A DNA stretch of 64,000 nucleotides, taken from Streptomyces virginiae. Lineage in GTDB: Bacteria > Actinomycetota > Actinomycetes > Streptomycetales > Streptomycetaceae. The notes beneath the pieces are model-generated. The model was not told the DNA's origin. It did not search any database and saw only the letters and a list, made by a program, of their open reading frames with translations. How positions within the stretch are numbered: position 1 is the first letter of the stretch; every line of letters begins with the position of its first letter. The stretch lies in NCBI RefSeq assembly GCF_000720455.1, contig NZ_JOAK01000002.1, positions 372,001-436,000 on the forward strand, in the 5' to 3' direction. Shown here one piece after another: positions 9,426 through 18,352 of the stretch. The position numbers and the translations under genes are program-made.

Positions 9426-10001
9426 ATGGGCGTCACACTCGCCAAGGGGGGCAATGTCTCCCTGTCCAAGGCCGCACCGAACCTCACCAGGGTTCTGATC
9501 GGTCTCGGATGGGACGCGCGCTCGACCACGGGAGCCGACTTCGACCTCGACGCCAGCGCGCTGCTCTGCAACGGCGGCCGGGTGCTGGGGGACGACTACT
9601 TCGTCTTCTACAACAACCTGACGAGCCCCGACGGCTCCGTCGAACACACGGGGGACAACCTCACCGGCGAGGGCGACGGCGACGACGAGTCCATCATCAT
9701 CGACCTCACCCGGGTGCCGGCGAACGTGGACAAGATCGTCTTTCCGGTCTCCATCCACGAGGCGGACACCCGCCGGCAGAGCTTCGGCCAGGTCAGCAAC
9801 GCCTTCATCCGCGTCGTCAATCAGGCCGACGGCCAGGAACTGGCCCGCTACGACCTCTCCGAGGACGCCTCCAGCGAGACCGCGATGATCTTCGGCGAGG
9901 TCTACCGGTACGGGGGCGAATGGAAGTTCCGGGCGGTGGGGCAGGGGTACGCGTCGGGGCTCCGGGGCATCGCTCTAGACTTCGGGGTCAACGTTTCGTA
10001 A
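9426..10001 (+). CDS. terD: TerD family stress protein, copy 2
   Basis: A 191-residue TerD protein, tandem paralogue of the preceding gene. DFDLDASA and [18 protein letters not shown] preserve the acidic calcium-binding loops; the protein ends [14 protein letters not shown] 9426 is set by GGGGAGG about eight bases upstream and by alignment of its N-terminus ([20 protein letters not shown]) with copy 1. The 157-base gap may carry its own promoter. The DUF475 gene follows after only 16 bases, so the two are probably cotranscribed and act together at the membrane. Confidence 0.95.
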   Translation: MGVTLAKGGNVSLSKAAPNLTRVLIGLGWDARSTTGADFDLDASALLCNGGRVLGDDYFVFYNNLTSPDGSVEHTGDNLTGEGDGDDESIIIDLTRVPANVDKIVFPVSIHEADTRRQSFGQVSNAFIRVVNQADGQELARYDLSEDASSETAMIFGEVYRYGGEWKFRAVGQGYASGLRGIALDFGVNVS

Positions 10002-10017
10002 AGCCGTACACAGACGC

Positions 10018-11148
10018 ATGGGGTGCCAGGTGCCAGTGGTTCTGAAAACCTTCGGCTGGTCGTTCGCCATCACGGCGCTCGGCCTTGCCTTTGCCGCGTG
10101 GCAGTGGGGGTGGGAGGCGTTCGGGGTCGTGCTGATCCTGTCGGTCCTCGAAATCTCACTGTCGTTCGACAACGCGGTCGTCAATGCCGGAATCCTGAAG
10201 AAGATGAATGCCTTCTGGCAGAAGATCTTCCTCACTGTCGGCATCCTGATCGCCGTCTTCGGAATGCGGCTGGTCTTCCCGGTGGCGATCGTCGCCATCA
10301 GTGCGAAGGTCGGCCCCATCGAGGCCATCGAACTGGCCCTGGACCAGCCCGAGCAGTACGAGGCCCTGGTCACGGACGCCCACCCGGCCATCGCCGCCTT
10401 CGGCGGAATGTTCCTGCTGATGATCTTCCTCGACTTCATCTTCGAGGAGCGCGAACACAAGTGGCTCGCGTGGCTGGAGCGTCCGCTCGCCAAGCTCGGC
10501 AAGGTCGACATGCTGTCGGTCTGCATCGCCCTGATCGCGCTGCTGGTCTCGGCGATGACCTTCGCCCTCAACGCCCACACCAGCACCGGCCACCAGGACA
10601 AGTCCGCCACCGTGCTGCTCGCCGGCGTCGCCGGCCTGATCACCTACCTCATCGTCGGCGGTCTGTCCTCGTACTTCGAGGACAAGCTGGAGGAGGAAGA
10701 GGAGCGCGAGCACGAGGAGGAGGAGAAGGCCAAGGCCGCGGGCAAGCCCGTCTCCGCCGTCGGCCTCGCCGGCAAGGCCGCGTTCTTCCTCTTCCTCTAC
10801 CTGGAAGTCCTCGACGCCTCGTTCTCCTTCGACGGTGTCATCGGCGCCTTCGCCATCACCAACCACATCTTCTGGATGGCGCTCGGCCTCGGTATCGGAG
10901 CGATGTACGTCCGTTCGCTCACGGTCTACCTGGTCCGCCAGGGCACCCTGGACGACTACGTCTACCTGGAGCACGGCGCGCACTACGCGATCGGCGCGCT
11001 CGCCGTCATCCTGCTGGTCACCATCCAGTACGAGATCAGCGAGCTCATCACCGGCGGCATCGGCGTGGTGCTGATCGCCCTGTCCTTCTGGTCCTCGGTG
11101 CGCCGCAACAAGCGCCTGGAACTGGAGGGTTCCACCGTCGAGGCATGA
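10018..11148 (+). CDS. DUF475 integral membrane protein (TerC-related)
   Basis: A 376-residue polytopic protein with about nine membrane helices. Two TerC-like metal-site motifs, SFDNAVVNAG near residue 52 and DASFSFDGV near residue 265, show internal two-fold symmetry. Between them is a cytosolic acidic/basic loop (KLEEEEEREHEEEEKAK). TerC/DUF475 proteins are thought to move or sense metal ions with TerD partners. The start is uncertain: ATG 10018 gives MGCQVPVVLKTFGWSF, whereas GTG 10036 (VVLKTFGWSF) resembles relatives better; neither has a strong ribosome site. It follows terD copy 2 by 16 bases. Confidence 0.9.
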   Translation: MGCQVPVVLKTFGWSFAITALGLAFAAWQWGWEAFGVVLILSVLEISLSFDNAVVNAGILKKMNAFWQKIFLTVGILIAVFGMRLVFPVAIVAISAKVGPIEAIELALDQPEQYEALVTDAHPAIAAFGGMFLLMIFLDFIFEEREHKWLAWLERPLAKLGKVDMLSVCIALIALLVSAMTFALNAHTSTGHQDKSATVLLAGVAGLITYLIVGGLSSYFEDKLEEEEEREHEEEEKAKAAGKPVSAVGLAGKAAFFLFLYLEVLDASFSFDGVIGAFAITNHIFWMALGLGIGAMYVRSLTVYLVRQGTLDDYVYLEHGAHYAIGALAVILLVTIQYEISELITGGIGVVLIALSFWSSVRRNKRLELEGSTVEA

Positions 11149-11272
11149 CCGCGGCGTTAATGCGGAACGCTCCAATGCGGGGCGGTCCACCGGGTTCACG
11201 GACCCCGGCGGGCCGCCCCGTTTCCGTAGGCTTCGCGGGGACCAGGGGACCAGGGGATCAGGGGGGTAGGGG

Positions 11273-12013
11273 ATGGGCTTCTTCGACGGCATCATGGGCA
11301 GCCGTGCCGTGCAGTTCCAGTCGGGCAGTGCCTCGTCGAACGCGATCGAGCTGACCAAACGACATTCGACGGTGTCGCTCACCAGGCAGGGCGCCGTCCA
11401 CGGCAACCTGCGCGTCAACCTGTCCTGGCGCATGCGCACCTCGGACATCGGCGGCCGCTCCGGCCAGAGCGGCCAGCTCTTCCGCCACCCGTTCAAGCTG
11501 TTCAAGCCGGACATGGTGCAGGCGCACACCCAGGGCATGGTCAACGTCGACCTCGACATGGGCTGTCTGTACGAGCTGACCGACGGCACCCGCGGCGCCG
11601 TCCAGCCGCTGGGCAACCTGCTGGGCGACCTCAACGACCCGCCGTTCGTCAAGCTCAGCGGGGACGACCGGTTCGGGTCGGGGTCGGGGGAGACCCTCTA
11701 CATCAACCTCGACCACGCCGACGACATCAAGCGGCTGCTGGTCTTCGTCTACATCTACGACCAGACCCCGGCCTTCGACCGGACGCACGCCATGGTGACC
11801 CTCTATCCGGTGACGGGCCCGCGGATCGAGATCCCGCTGGACGAGCGGCACCCGCAGGCCCGCTCCTGCGCCGTCGTCTCCCTGGAGAAGGTCAAGGGCG
11901 AACTCGTCGTGAAGCGCGAGGTGAAGTTCGTGTACGGGTTCCAGTCCGAGCTGGACCGGCTGTACGGCTGGGGGCTCCAGTGGGGGCGGGGCTACAAGAG
12001 CACCAAGAGGTGA
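11273..12013 (+). CDS. TerA-like tellurium resistance protein
   Basis: A 246-residue cytosolic protein of the TerD superfamily, closest in layout to the C-terminal part of TerA. The first ~55 residues (MGFFDGIMGSRAVQFQSGS...LTRQGAVHGNLRVNLSW) precede a TerD-like beta sandwich with VNVDLDMGCLYELTDG in place of the DFDLDASA strand, SGDDRFGSGSGETLYINLDH, and a closing FVYGFQSELDRLYGWGLQW. Position within the Ter gene set supports the assignment. A G-rich stretch precedes ATG 11273. It converges on the third TerD gene, with a short GC-rich tandem repeat between them. Confidence 0.8.
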   Translation: MGFFDGIMGSRAVQFQSGSASSNAIELTKRHSTVSLTRQGAVHGNLRVNLSWRMRTSDIGGRSGQSGQLFRHPFKLFKPDMVQAHTQGMVNVDLDMGCLYELTDGTRGAVQPLGNLLGDLNDPPFVKLSGDDRFGSGSGETLYINLDHADDIKRLLVFVYIYDQTPAFDRTHAMVTLYPVTGPRIEIPLDERHPQARSCAVVSLEKVKGELVVKREVKFVYGFQSELDRLYGWGLQWGRGYKSTKR

Positions 12014-12014
12014 C

Positions 12015-12070
12015 CGGAGCTCCCGGAGCCGGAGCCCCCGGAGCCGGAGCTCCCGGAGCCGGAGCCCCCG
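12015..12070. repeat. GC-rich tandem repeat between convergent ter genes
   Basis: Two near-identical 29-30-base units built from GGAGCTCCCGGAGCC and GGAGCCCCCGGAGCC fill most of the 61-base gap between the convergent terA-like and terD genes. GGAGCTCC is self-complementary and the array may fold, so it could double as a terminator. Confidence 0.55.
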
Positions 12071-12074
12071 GTCC

Positions 12075-12857
12075 TCAGCGGCGGATGAACTGCGGGCCCT
12101 GCGCCGGCAGCCGGAAGGACGGGTCCCCGCCCGGACCGGGCACCGGAGCCGGGGACACCGGCTGCGGGTACCCGTAGGCGGGCTGGGCGGCCGGTGGAGC
12201 CTGCGTCGGCGGGGCCATCGCGGCCGTCCGATCCGAGTTCGGCCCCGCCGGGGTGGCCGCGGCCCCGGCGGCCGGGCCCGCGCCCGCGTCGGGCTCGGCG
12301 GCGTTCTCGTCGACCGAGATTCCGTGGTCGGTCGCCAGGCCCACCAGGCCGTCGGAGTAGCCCTCGCCGAGCGCCCGGAACTTCCACCCGTCGCCCCGGC
12401 GGTACAGCTCGCCGCAGATCAGCGCCGTCTCGGCACCGGTCTCGGGCCGTACGTCGAAGTAGGCCAGCGGCTCGGCGCCACCGGTCGCGGTGGCGTCGTA
12501 CAGCAGGATCCGCAGGTCGCGGACCCGCTGGAAGGGGACGTCCTCGGCGGAGGCGACCACCAGGATTCGGTCCACGGACGGGGTCACCGTCCGCAGGTCC
12601 GCCTGGACGGCGTCGGTGATCGCGTCACCGACCTGCTTCTTGCCGAGGCGCCACACGGCCCCCGAGGGGTGCCGGGGCTGGTTGTAGAAGACGAAGTCCT
12701 CGTCCGAACGCACCCGGCCGTCCGGGCCCACCAGCAGCGCCGAGGCGTCCACGTCCGGCACCTCGGGGCCGCCGGTCCAGCGCAGCACCGCCCGGACCGC
12801 CACGGGGGCCACCGGGATGTTCGAGCCCTTCTGCATCGCGTGCGTCATGCACGTCAT
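12075..12857 (-). CDS. TerD family protein with Pro/Ala-rich C-terminal tail, copy 3
   Basis: 260 residues. The first ~170 are a TerD domain: VLRWTGGPEVPDVDASALL replaces the usual DFDLDASA with DVDASA, and LICGELYRRGDGWKFRALGEG keeps the family's C-terminal signature. The last ~85 residues are a Pro/Ala/Gly-rich, probably disordered tail ending PAQGPQFIRR. ATG 12857 follows GGGAGG at five bases; ATG 12848 (MTHAMQKG) is the alternative. It is much more divergent than the tandem pair and faces away from the C-C lyase operon, so the 185-base gap upstream likely holds two promoters. Confidence 0.88.
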   Translation of the reverse strand: MTCMTHAMQKGSNIPVAPVAVRAVLRWTGGPEVPDVDASALLVGPDGRVRSDEDFVFYNQPRHPSGAVWRLGKKQVGDAITDAVQADLRTVTPSVDRILVVASAEDVPFQRVRDLRILLYDATATGGAEPLAYFDVRPETGAETALICGELYRRGDGWKFRALGEGYSDGLVGLATDHGISVDENAAEPDAGAGPAAGAAATPAGPNSDRTAAMAPPTQAPPAAQPAYGYPQPVSPAPVPGPGGDPSFRLPAQGPQFIRR

Positions 12858-12972
12858 CCTGCCCTCCCGGGGTGGAGCGGGACAATGCGGCCCCCCGTAG
12901 GGCCTTGTACCGATCGCGAGAGCTGGGCATGGTGCAAGAGGGTTACCTGAACTTCATGTGCTTGAGGAACTC

Positions 12973-12999
12973 TTGACTCACGTTCGTACGTACTATTAC
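12973..12999 (+). promoter_or_regulatory. candidate promoter of the Ter metabolite operon
   Basis: TTGACT (12973-12978) and TATTAC (12994-12999) are spaced by 15 bases, 44 bases before the first start of the operon. The spacing is short of ideal, so this is only a suggestion. Confidence 0.3.
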
Positions 13000-13042
13000 C
13001 GGCCATGCCAGTTGGGCCGCCGAGGCAGTACGGGGGAAGCAC

Positions 13043-14230
13043 ATGCGTCACTTTGGGCACGTATCGCCCACGGTCCGTAAGGACCTCTTCCACCAGGAAC
13101 CGGCGGAATTCACCGGGGCCGCGCCCGCCCGCGTCCTCGCCGCGGCCCTCGGGGCCACCCTCTACAGCCCGGCCACCCGCCCCGCGCTGGCCGCGGACAT
13201 CCGCAAGCAGGCCGGCCGCGGAGTCGTCTCCATGGTCCTCTGCCTGGAGGATTCCATCAGCGACTCCGACGTCGTCGGAGCCGAGGAGAACCTCGTCCGC
13301 CAGTTCGCCGACCTCGACGACGACAGCGCCGGCGGTGCGGCGGACGGTGCGGAGCTCCCCCTGCTCTTCATCCGCGTCCGCACCCCCGAGCAGATCCCGG
13401 ACCTCGCGCGCCGCCTCGGCCGCTCGGTGCGGCACCTGGCCGGATTCGTTCTACCGAAGTTCGACGAGCGGCGCGGCATCCCGTTCCTCGAAGCCGTCAC
13501 CGACGCGGAAGCCGCGAGCGGAGCTGCCCGGCTGTATGCCATGCCCGTCCTGGAGACCCCGGAGCTCCTCCATCTCGAAACCCGCGTCGAAGCCCTCGCC
13601 GGCATCTCCCGCACGGTCAACAGCCACCGCGAGCGGGTCCTGGCGCTGCGCCTCGGCGTGACCGACTTCTGCTCCGCCTACGGGCTGCGCCGCACTCCTG
13701 ACATGACCGCCTACGACGTACAGATCGTGGCCGGCGTCATCGCCGACGTCGTCAACGTCCTCAGCAGGGCCGACGGCACCGGCTTCACCGTGACCGGCCC
13801 CGTCTGGGAGTACTTCCGCAGCCAGCAGCGCCTCTTCAAGCCCCAGCTGCGCCGCAGCCCCTTCCTGGAGGAGGGCGTCGAGGAACTGCGCACCGCGCTG
13901 ATCGAGCACGACCTGGACGGACTGCTGCGCGAGATCGAGCTCGACCGGGCCAACGGGCTGCTCGGCAAGACCTGCATCCACCCCGCCCACGTCACGCCCG
14001 TGCACGCCCTGTCGGTGGTCTCCCACGAGGAGTTCTGCGACGCCCAGGACATCCTGCGGCCCGAGCGCGGCGGCGGCGGAGTGATGCGATCGGCTTATAC
14101 GAACAAAATGAATGAGGTGAAGCCCCACCGGGCCTGGGCCGAGCGCACCATGCTGCGCGCCGAGGTCTTCGGTGTGGCGAAGGAGCAGGTCGGCTTCGTC
14201 GACCTGCTCACGGCCGGACTCCAGGTGTGA
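13043..14230 (+). CDS. HpcH/HpaI-type C-C bond lyase of the Ter module
   Basis: A 395-residue TIM-barrel enzyme of the citrate lyase beta/HpcH-HpaI superfamily, the C-C_Bond_Lyase branch linked to TerD genes. Visible barrel motifs are VVSMVLCLEDSISD (metal/substrate acid at strand end), LLFIRVRTPEQI, GFVLPKFDE, and GLLGKTCIHPAHVTPV, which matches the G-K-x-x-I-H-P motif of CitE. It probably cleaves or forms a carbon-carbon bond in the predicted nucleoside-like metabolite; substrate unknown. ATG 13043 has GGGGGAAG upstream. It overlaps the next gene by four bases (GTGA), starting a four-gene coupled operon. Confidence 0.85.
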   Translation: MRHFGHVSPTVRKDLFHQEPAEFTGAAPARVLAAALGATLYSPATRPALAADIRKQAGRGVVSMVLCLEDSISDSDVVGAEENLVRQFADLDDDSAGGAADGAELPLLFIRVRTPEQIPDLARRLGRSVRHLAGFVLPKFDERRGIPFLEAVTDAEAASGAARLYAMPVLETPELLHLETRVEALAGISRTVNSHRERVLALRLGVTDFCSAYGLRRTPDMTAYDVQIVAGVIADVVNVLSRADGTGFTVTGPVWEYFRSQQRLFKPQLRRSPFLEEGVEELRTALIEHDLDGLLREIELDRANGLLGKTCIHPAHVTPVHALSVVSHEEFCDAQDILRPERGGGGVMRSAYTNKMNEVKPHRAWAERTMLRAEVFGVAKEQVGFVDLLTAGLQV

Positions 14231-16827
14231 GCGGGCCGGTGACGGAGCAGACGACGAGGAAGGGCAAGACGATCGACGAGGTGTGGTCGGGTACGTGGGT
14301 CGCGGACCGGCTGGGCGTCGGCCTGCACGACTGCGAAGCGGGTCCGCGGCCGGGCCCGAGGCTGAGCCCGCGGCTGACGGAGCTGCTCGGACTGGCCCTG
14401 CGGCGCAACCCCAAGCGCGCGCACCTGCTCGTCTCGCAGGTGCTGGGCAAGCACGTCCCGCAGTCCCCGCGCACGGTGTACGCCGCCGGGTACGGCCTCG
14501 GGACACGCGTACGGGCGCTGCTCGGCGAGGACGGCGCGGCCGCGGCCGTGGTCCTCGGCTACGCCGAGACCGCCACCGGGCTCGGCCACTGCGTCGCCGA
14601 CGGCTTGGGCACCGCCCCCTACCTGCACTCCACCCGCCGGCCCGTGCCGGGCGTGGCGACGGCCGGCGGTTTCGAGGAGGCGCACTCGCACGCCACCTCC
14701 CACCTGCTGCTGCCGGAGGACCCCGGGCTGCTCGCGGGCGACGGACCGCTGGTCCTCGTCGACGACGAGTTCTCCACCGGCAACACGGTCCTGAACACCA
14801 TCCGCGACCTGCACGCCCGCCACCCCCGTTCGCACTACGTGGTCGTCGCCCTCGTCGACATGCGCTCCCCGGCCGACCGCGACCGGCTCACGGCCTTCGC
14901 CGCCGAGCTGGGCGCGCGGGTGGACCTGATCGCCCTCGCCTCGGGCACGGTGTCCCTCCCGGACGGAGTCCTGGCCAAGGGGCAGGCCCTGGTGGAGCAG
15001 TACGAGTCGGCCGCCGCCGGCACGGCGGAGAGCGCAGCCGGTGCCGCGGCGCAGGCGCCTGAGCCGGGGCCGGGGCCGGAGCCGGGGCCGGGGCCGTCTT
15101 CCGTCGTCCGGGTCGACCTGAACTGGCCGGCCCGCCTCCCCGACGGCGGCCGCCACGGCTTCACCCCCGCGCACCGGCAGCGCCTGGACGCCGCCCTGCC
15201 GGACCTCGCCGCCCAGCTCACGGCCGCCCTCGGCACCGAGCCCGGACGGGTCCTCGTACTCGGCAACGAGGAGCTGATGTACGCGCCGCTGCGCCTCGCG
15301 AAGGCGCTGGAGGAGGAGGGCTCGGCCCGCGAGGTCCGCTTCTCCACCACCACCCGCTCCCCGGTGCTCGCCGTGGACGATCCCGGCTACGCCATCCGCA
15401 CCCGGCTCGTCTTCCCCGCCCACGACACCCCCGCCGACGGCCCCGGCGACCGCTACGCCTACAACGTCGCCCGCCCGTCCGACGGCGTCGGCTTCGACAC
15501 AGTCGTCGCCGTCGTGGACTCGGCCGGCGACACCCCCGAGCTGCACACGGGACTCCTCGCGGCCCTCGCCCCGCACACCGGCCGCCTCGTCCTGGCCGTC
15601 GTCCCGTCCTACATACCGCCCATGGCGTCCCTCGCCTCGCTGGCGTCCATACCGTCCCGCACGTCCGACCACCGGCAGGAGCCGATCATGACCGAGCCCC
15701 TGCGTGGGCCCGCCTTCTCCTCCTACGCCCCCGAGGACGTCGGCTGGCTGCTGCAGGACCTCTCCGGCGTCCAGCTCGAAGCCCCGACCGAGGAGCGCGA
15801 GGAGGCCATCCAGGCCGGCGGCGCCCACTACGCCGAGTCCCTGCCCGTCGAGTACCAGCCCTCGCCCCAGTACCAGGAGCTCTACCGCAGCGCGCTGGCC
15901 GCCTCGGCCGCCCGCGTGGCCCGCGCCGTCGGCACGGTCACCGAGACCGTCCTCGCCGAGCGCTCCCCCTCCCCGGTCCTGGTCTCCCTGGCCCGCGCCG
16001 GCACCCCCGTGGGCGTCCTGATGCGCCGCTGGGCCCGCGTCCGCCACGGCCTGGACCTGCCGCACTACGCCGTCTCCATCGTCCGCGGCCGCGGCATCGA
16101 CGCCAACGCCCTGCGCTGGCTGGCCGCCCACCACGACCCCGCCGACGTCGTCTTCGTCGACGGCTGGACCGGCAAGGGCGCCATCACCCGCGAGCTGAAG
16201 GAAGCCCTGAGGGAGTTCCCGGGCTTCGACCCGGAGATCGTCGTCCTCGCCGACCCCGGCTCGTGCGTGCCCACGTACGGCACCCGGGAGGACTTCCTGA
16301 TCCCCTCCGCCTGTCTCAATTCCACCGTGTCCGGTCTCATCTCGCGTACGGTTCTCAGGTCCGACCTGGTCGGACCCGCCGACTTCCACGGCGCGAAGTT
16401 CTACCGCGAGCTCGCCGGAGCCGACGTCTCCGTCGAATTCGTCGACGCCGTCGCCGCCCACTTCGACGACGTGGCGGACGCCGTCGACGAGGAGGTCAAG
16501 GAACTCCTCGCGGCCGACCGCACGCCGACCTGGGAGGGCTGGGCGGCGGTCGAGCGGATCAGCGAGGAGTACGGCATCCACGACGTGAACCTCGTCAAGC
16601 CCGGCGTCGGCGAGACCACCCGCGTACTGCTGCGCCGGGTGCCGTGGAAGATCCTGGCGCAGCGCGGCGCCGGGGCCGACCTGGACCACGTACGGCTGCT
16701 CGCCGAGCAGCGCGGCGTTCCGGTGGAGGAGGTCGACGGCCTGCCCTACACGTGCGTCGGCCTCATCCACCCCCGATTCACGCGCGGCGCCACCGGCGCC
16801 GACGGAAAGGCTGTGGCCTCCAAGTGA
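14227..16827 (+). CDS. PRTase-TRSP protein fused in frame to StiP-type PRTase-PELOTA protein
   Basis: An 866-residue product that joins two proteins usually encoded separately. Part 1 (residues 1-487) has a PRTase_2-type phosphoribosyltransferase with PRPP loop VLVDDEFSTGNT (176-187) and GFEEAHSHATSHL, a Pro/Gly linker (PEPGPGPEPGPGP), then the TRSP domain with its name-giving motif TTTRSP (374-379). Part 2 (from Met 488) has the StiP/PRTase_1 domain with VDGWTGKGAI (644 on) and a C-terminal PELOTA_1-like RNA-binding domain (KPGVGETTRVLLRR). An AGGAG lies seven bases before Met 488 (ATG 15688), so part 2 could also be made alone. Both ends overlap neighbours by four bases. Predicted role: attaching ribose-phosphate in the Ter-linked metabolite pathway. 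Confidence 0.88.
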   Translation: MSGPVTEQTTRKGKTIDEVWSGTWVADRLGVGLHDCEAGPRPGPRLSPRLTELLGLALRRNPKRAHLLVSQVLGKHVPQSPRTVYAAGYGLGTRVRALLGEDGAAAAVVLGYAETATGLGHCVADGLGTAPYLHSTRRPVPGVATAGGFEEAHSHATSHLLLPEDPGLLAGDGPLVLVDDEFSTGNTVLNTIRDLHARHPRSHYVVVALVDMRSPADRDRLTAFAAELGARVDLIALASGTVSLPDGVLAKGQALVEQYESAAAGTAESAAGAAAQAPEPGPGPEPGPGPSSVVRVDLNWPARLPDGGRHGFTPAHRQRLDAALPDLAAQLTAALGTEPGRVLVLGNEELMYAPLRLAKALEEEGSAREVRFSTTTRSPVLAVDDPGYAIRTRLVFPAHDTPADGPGDRYAYNVARPSDGVGFDTVVAVVDSAGDTPELHTGLLAALAPHTGRLVLAVVPSYIPPMASLASLASIPSRTSDHRQEPIMTEPLRGPAFSSYAPEDVGWLLQDLSGVQLEAPTEEREEAIQAGGAHYAESLPVEYQPSPQYQELYRSALAASAARVARAVGTVTETVLAERSPSPVLVSLARAGTPVGVLMRRWARVRHGLDLPHYAVSIVRGRGIDANALRWLAAHHDPADVVFVDGWTGKGAITRELKEALREFPGFDPEIVVLADPGSCVPTYGTREDFLIPSACLNSTVSGLISRTVLRSDLVGPADFHGAKFYRELAGADVSVEFVDAVAAHFDDVADAVDEEVKELLAADRTPTWEGWAAVERISEEYGIHDVNLVKPGVGETTRVLLRRVPWKILAQRGAGADLDHVRLLAEQRGVPVEEVDGLPYTCVGLIHPRFTRGATGADGKAVASK

Positions 16828-17654
16828 CCGTCCTCGTAGCCAGTGACCTCGACCGCACGCTCATCTACTCCGCGGCCGCCCTCGGGCTGACCATGCCCGA
16901 CCCGGTGGCCCCGCGGCTGCTGTGCGTCGAGGTCCACGAGAGCAAGCCGCTGTCCTACATGACGGAGACGGCCGCGGCGCTGCTGGCGGAGCTCACCGAG
17001 GACCCGTCCGTCGTCTTCGTCCCCACCACCACCCGCACGCGCAAGCAGTACCAGCGCATCCGCTTCCCCGGCCGCCCCGCCCGCTACGCGATCTGCGCCA
17101 ACGGCGGGCAGCTCCTCGTCGACGGCGCGCCCGACCGCGACTGGCGGCGGCAGGTCGCGGCGCGCCTGGCCGAGGAGTGCGCCCCGCTGGAGGAGGTCCA
17201 CGGGCACCTGCTGGCCACCGCCGACCCGGCGTGGCTGCGCAAGGCGCGGCTCGCCGAGGACCTCTTCGCGTACCTCGTCGTCGAACGGGCCCTGGTCCCC
17301 GACGAATGGCTCAAGTCCCTGACCGAGTGGGCCGGGGCCCGCGGCTGGACGGTCTCCCTCCAGGGCCGGAAGATCTACGCCGTGCCCCGTCCGCTCACCA
17401 AGAGCGCGGCGATGCACGAGGTCGCCCGCCGGACCGGAGCGACCACGACCCTGGCCGCCGGCGACTCGCTCCTCGACGCCGACCTGCTGCTGGCCGCGGA
17501 CGCCGCCTGGCGCCCGGGCCACGGAGAACTGGCCGACGCGGCCTGGACGGCGCCCTCGGCGACGGCCCTGGCCGAGGCGGGCGTCCTGGCGGGCGAGGAA
17601 ATAGTGCGCGCATTCGCCCGTGAGGCCGGGCGGCTCGGCAGACTGGACGCATGA
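16824..17654 (+). CDS. HAD superfamily phosphatase of the Ter module
   Basis: A 276-residue HAD hydrolase. Motif I is ASDLDRTLIY (catalytic Asp at residues 8 and 10), motif II the TTTRTR segment after VVFVP, and motif IV the acidic AAGDSLLDADLL near residue 215. The cap arrangement resembles the sucrose/trehalose-phosphate phosphatase branch (HAD-IIB). In Ter loci such a phosphatase is proposed to dephosphorylate the product of the phosphoribosyltransferases. GTG 16824 overlaps the upstream stop by four bases (GTGA), and its own stop overlaps the next start (ATGA), so translation is probably coupled. Confidence 0.85.
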   Translation: MTVLVASDLDRTLIYSAAALGLTMPDPVAPRLLCVEVHESKPLSYMTETAAALLAELTEDPSVVFVPTTTRTRKQYQRIRFPGRPARYAICANGGQLLVDGAPDRDWRRQVAARLAEECAPLEEVHGHLLATADPAWLRKARLAEDLFAYLVVERALVPDEWLKSLTEWAGARGWTVSLQGRKIYAVPRPLTKSAAMHEVARRTGATTTLAAGDSLLDADLLLAADAAWRPGHGELADAAWTAPSATALAEAGVLAGEEIVRAFAREAGRLGRLDA

Positions 17655-18310
17655 GCAAAGGCAACAGCACGAAGATCACGGACGAGCTGTACCGGTACAT
17701 GCTCGACCACAACCCCCCGCTGGACGCCGTCCAGCGGGGACTGGTGGCGAGGACGTACGCCAAGTTCCCCGATGTCGCCGGAATGCAGTCCGCGGAGGAG
17801 CAGGGGCCGCTGCTGGCCTTCCTCGTCCGCCTGACCGGAGCCCGTCTCATCGTCGAGGTCGGCACCTTCACCGGCTTCTCGGCCCTGTCGATGGCCCAGG
17901 CACTGCCCGCCGACGGCCGCCTCATCGCCTGCGACGTCTCCGAGGAGTGGACGGCGTACGGCAGGGAGGCCTGGGAGGAGGCCGGCGTCGCGGACCGCAT
18001 CGAGCTGCGCATCGCACCGGCCCTGGAGACCCTGCGCGCGATGCCCGCCGAGCCCCACATCGACATGGCCTACGTGGACGCCGACAAGGAGAGCCAGATC
18101 TCCTACTGGGAGGAGCTCGTGCCGAGGCTCCGCCCCGGCGGCCTGATCGTCACCGACAACACGCTGTACCACGGCACGGTCCTCGACGAGTCGGCCACCG
18201 GCTCGGCGGCCGGCGTGCGCGCCTTCAACGACCACGTCGCGGCGGACCCGCGCATGGACTCCGTCCTGCTGGCGATCTCGGACGGGCTGACGCTCTCGCG
18301 CAAGCGGTAG
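17651..18310 (+). CDS. class I SAM-dependent O-methyltransferase
   Basis: A 219-residue methyltransferase of the Methyltransf_3 (catechol/caffeoyl-CoA O-methyltransferase) family. The SAM-binding motif is IVEVGTFTGFSALSMA, followed by GRLIACDVSEEW and the metal-binding DMAYVDADKE; VTDNTLYHG is the post-motif that supplies metal ligands. The enzyme is soluble and probably Mg2+-dependent. ATG 17651 overlaps the HAD stop by four bases, which ties it to the Ter metabolite operon, although a methyltransferase is not a constant member of such loci as far as I know. It may tailor the metabolite. Confidence 0.88.
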   Translation: MSKGNSTKITDELYRYMLDHNPPLDAVQRGLVARTYAKFPDVAGMQSAEEQGPLLAFLVRLTGARLIVEVGTFTGFSALSMAQALPADGRLIACDVSEEWTAYGREAWEEAGVADRIELRIAPALETLRAMPAEPHIDMAYVDADKESQISYWEELVPRLRPGGLIVTDNTLYHGTVLDESATGSAAGVRAFNDHVAADPRMDSVLLAISDGLTLSRKR

Positions 18311-18352
18311 GGCGGCAGGTCCGGGGCGGGAGGGCCGGGGCCGGCCGCCGCG

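Noticed and set aside
12015..12070. Protein-coding tandem repeat extension of the terA-like gene
   Set aside because: The stop codon at 12013 precedes it, and the repeat is in a convergent gap.
14095..16770. Long minus-strand frame opposite the PRTase fusion
   Set aside because: Gly/Asp/Val-rich antisense shadow with no recognisable domain.
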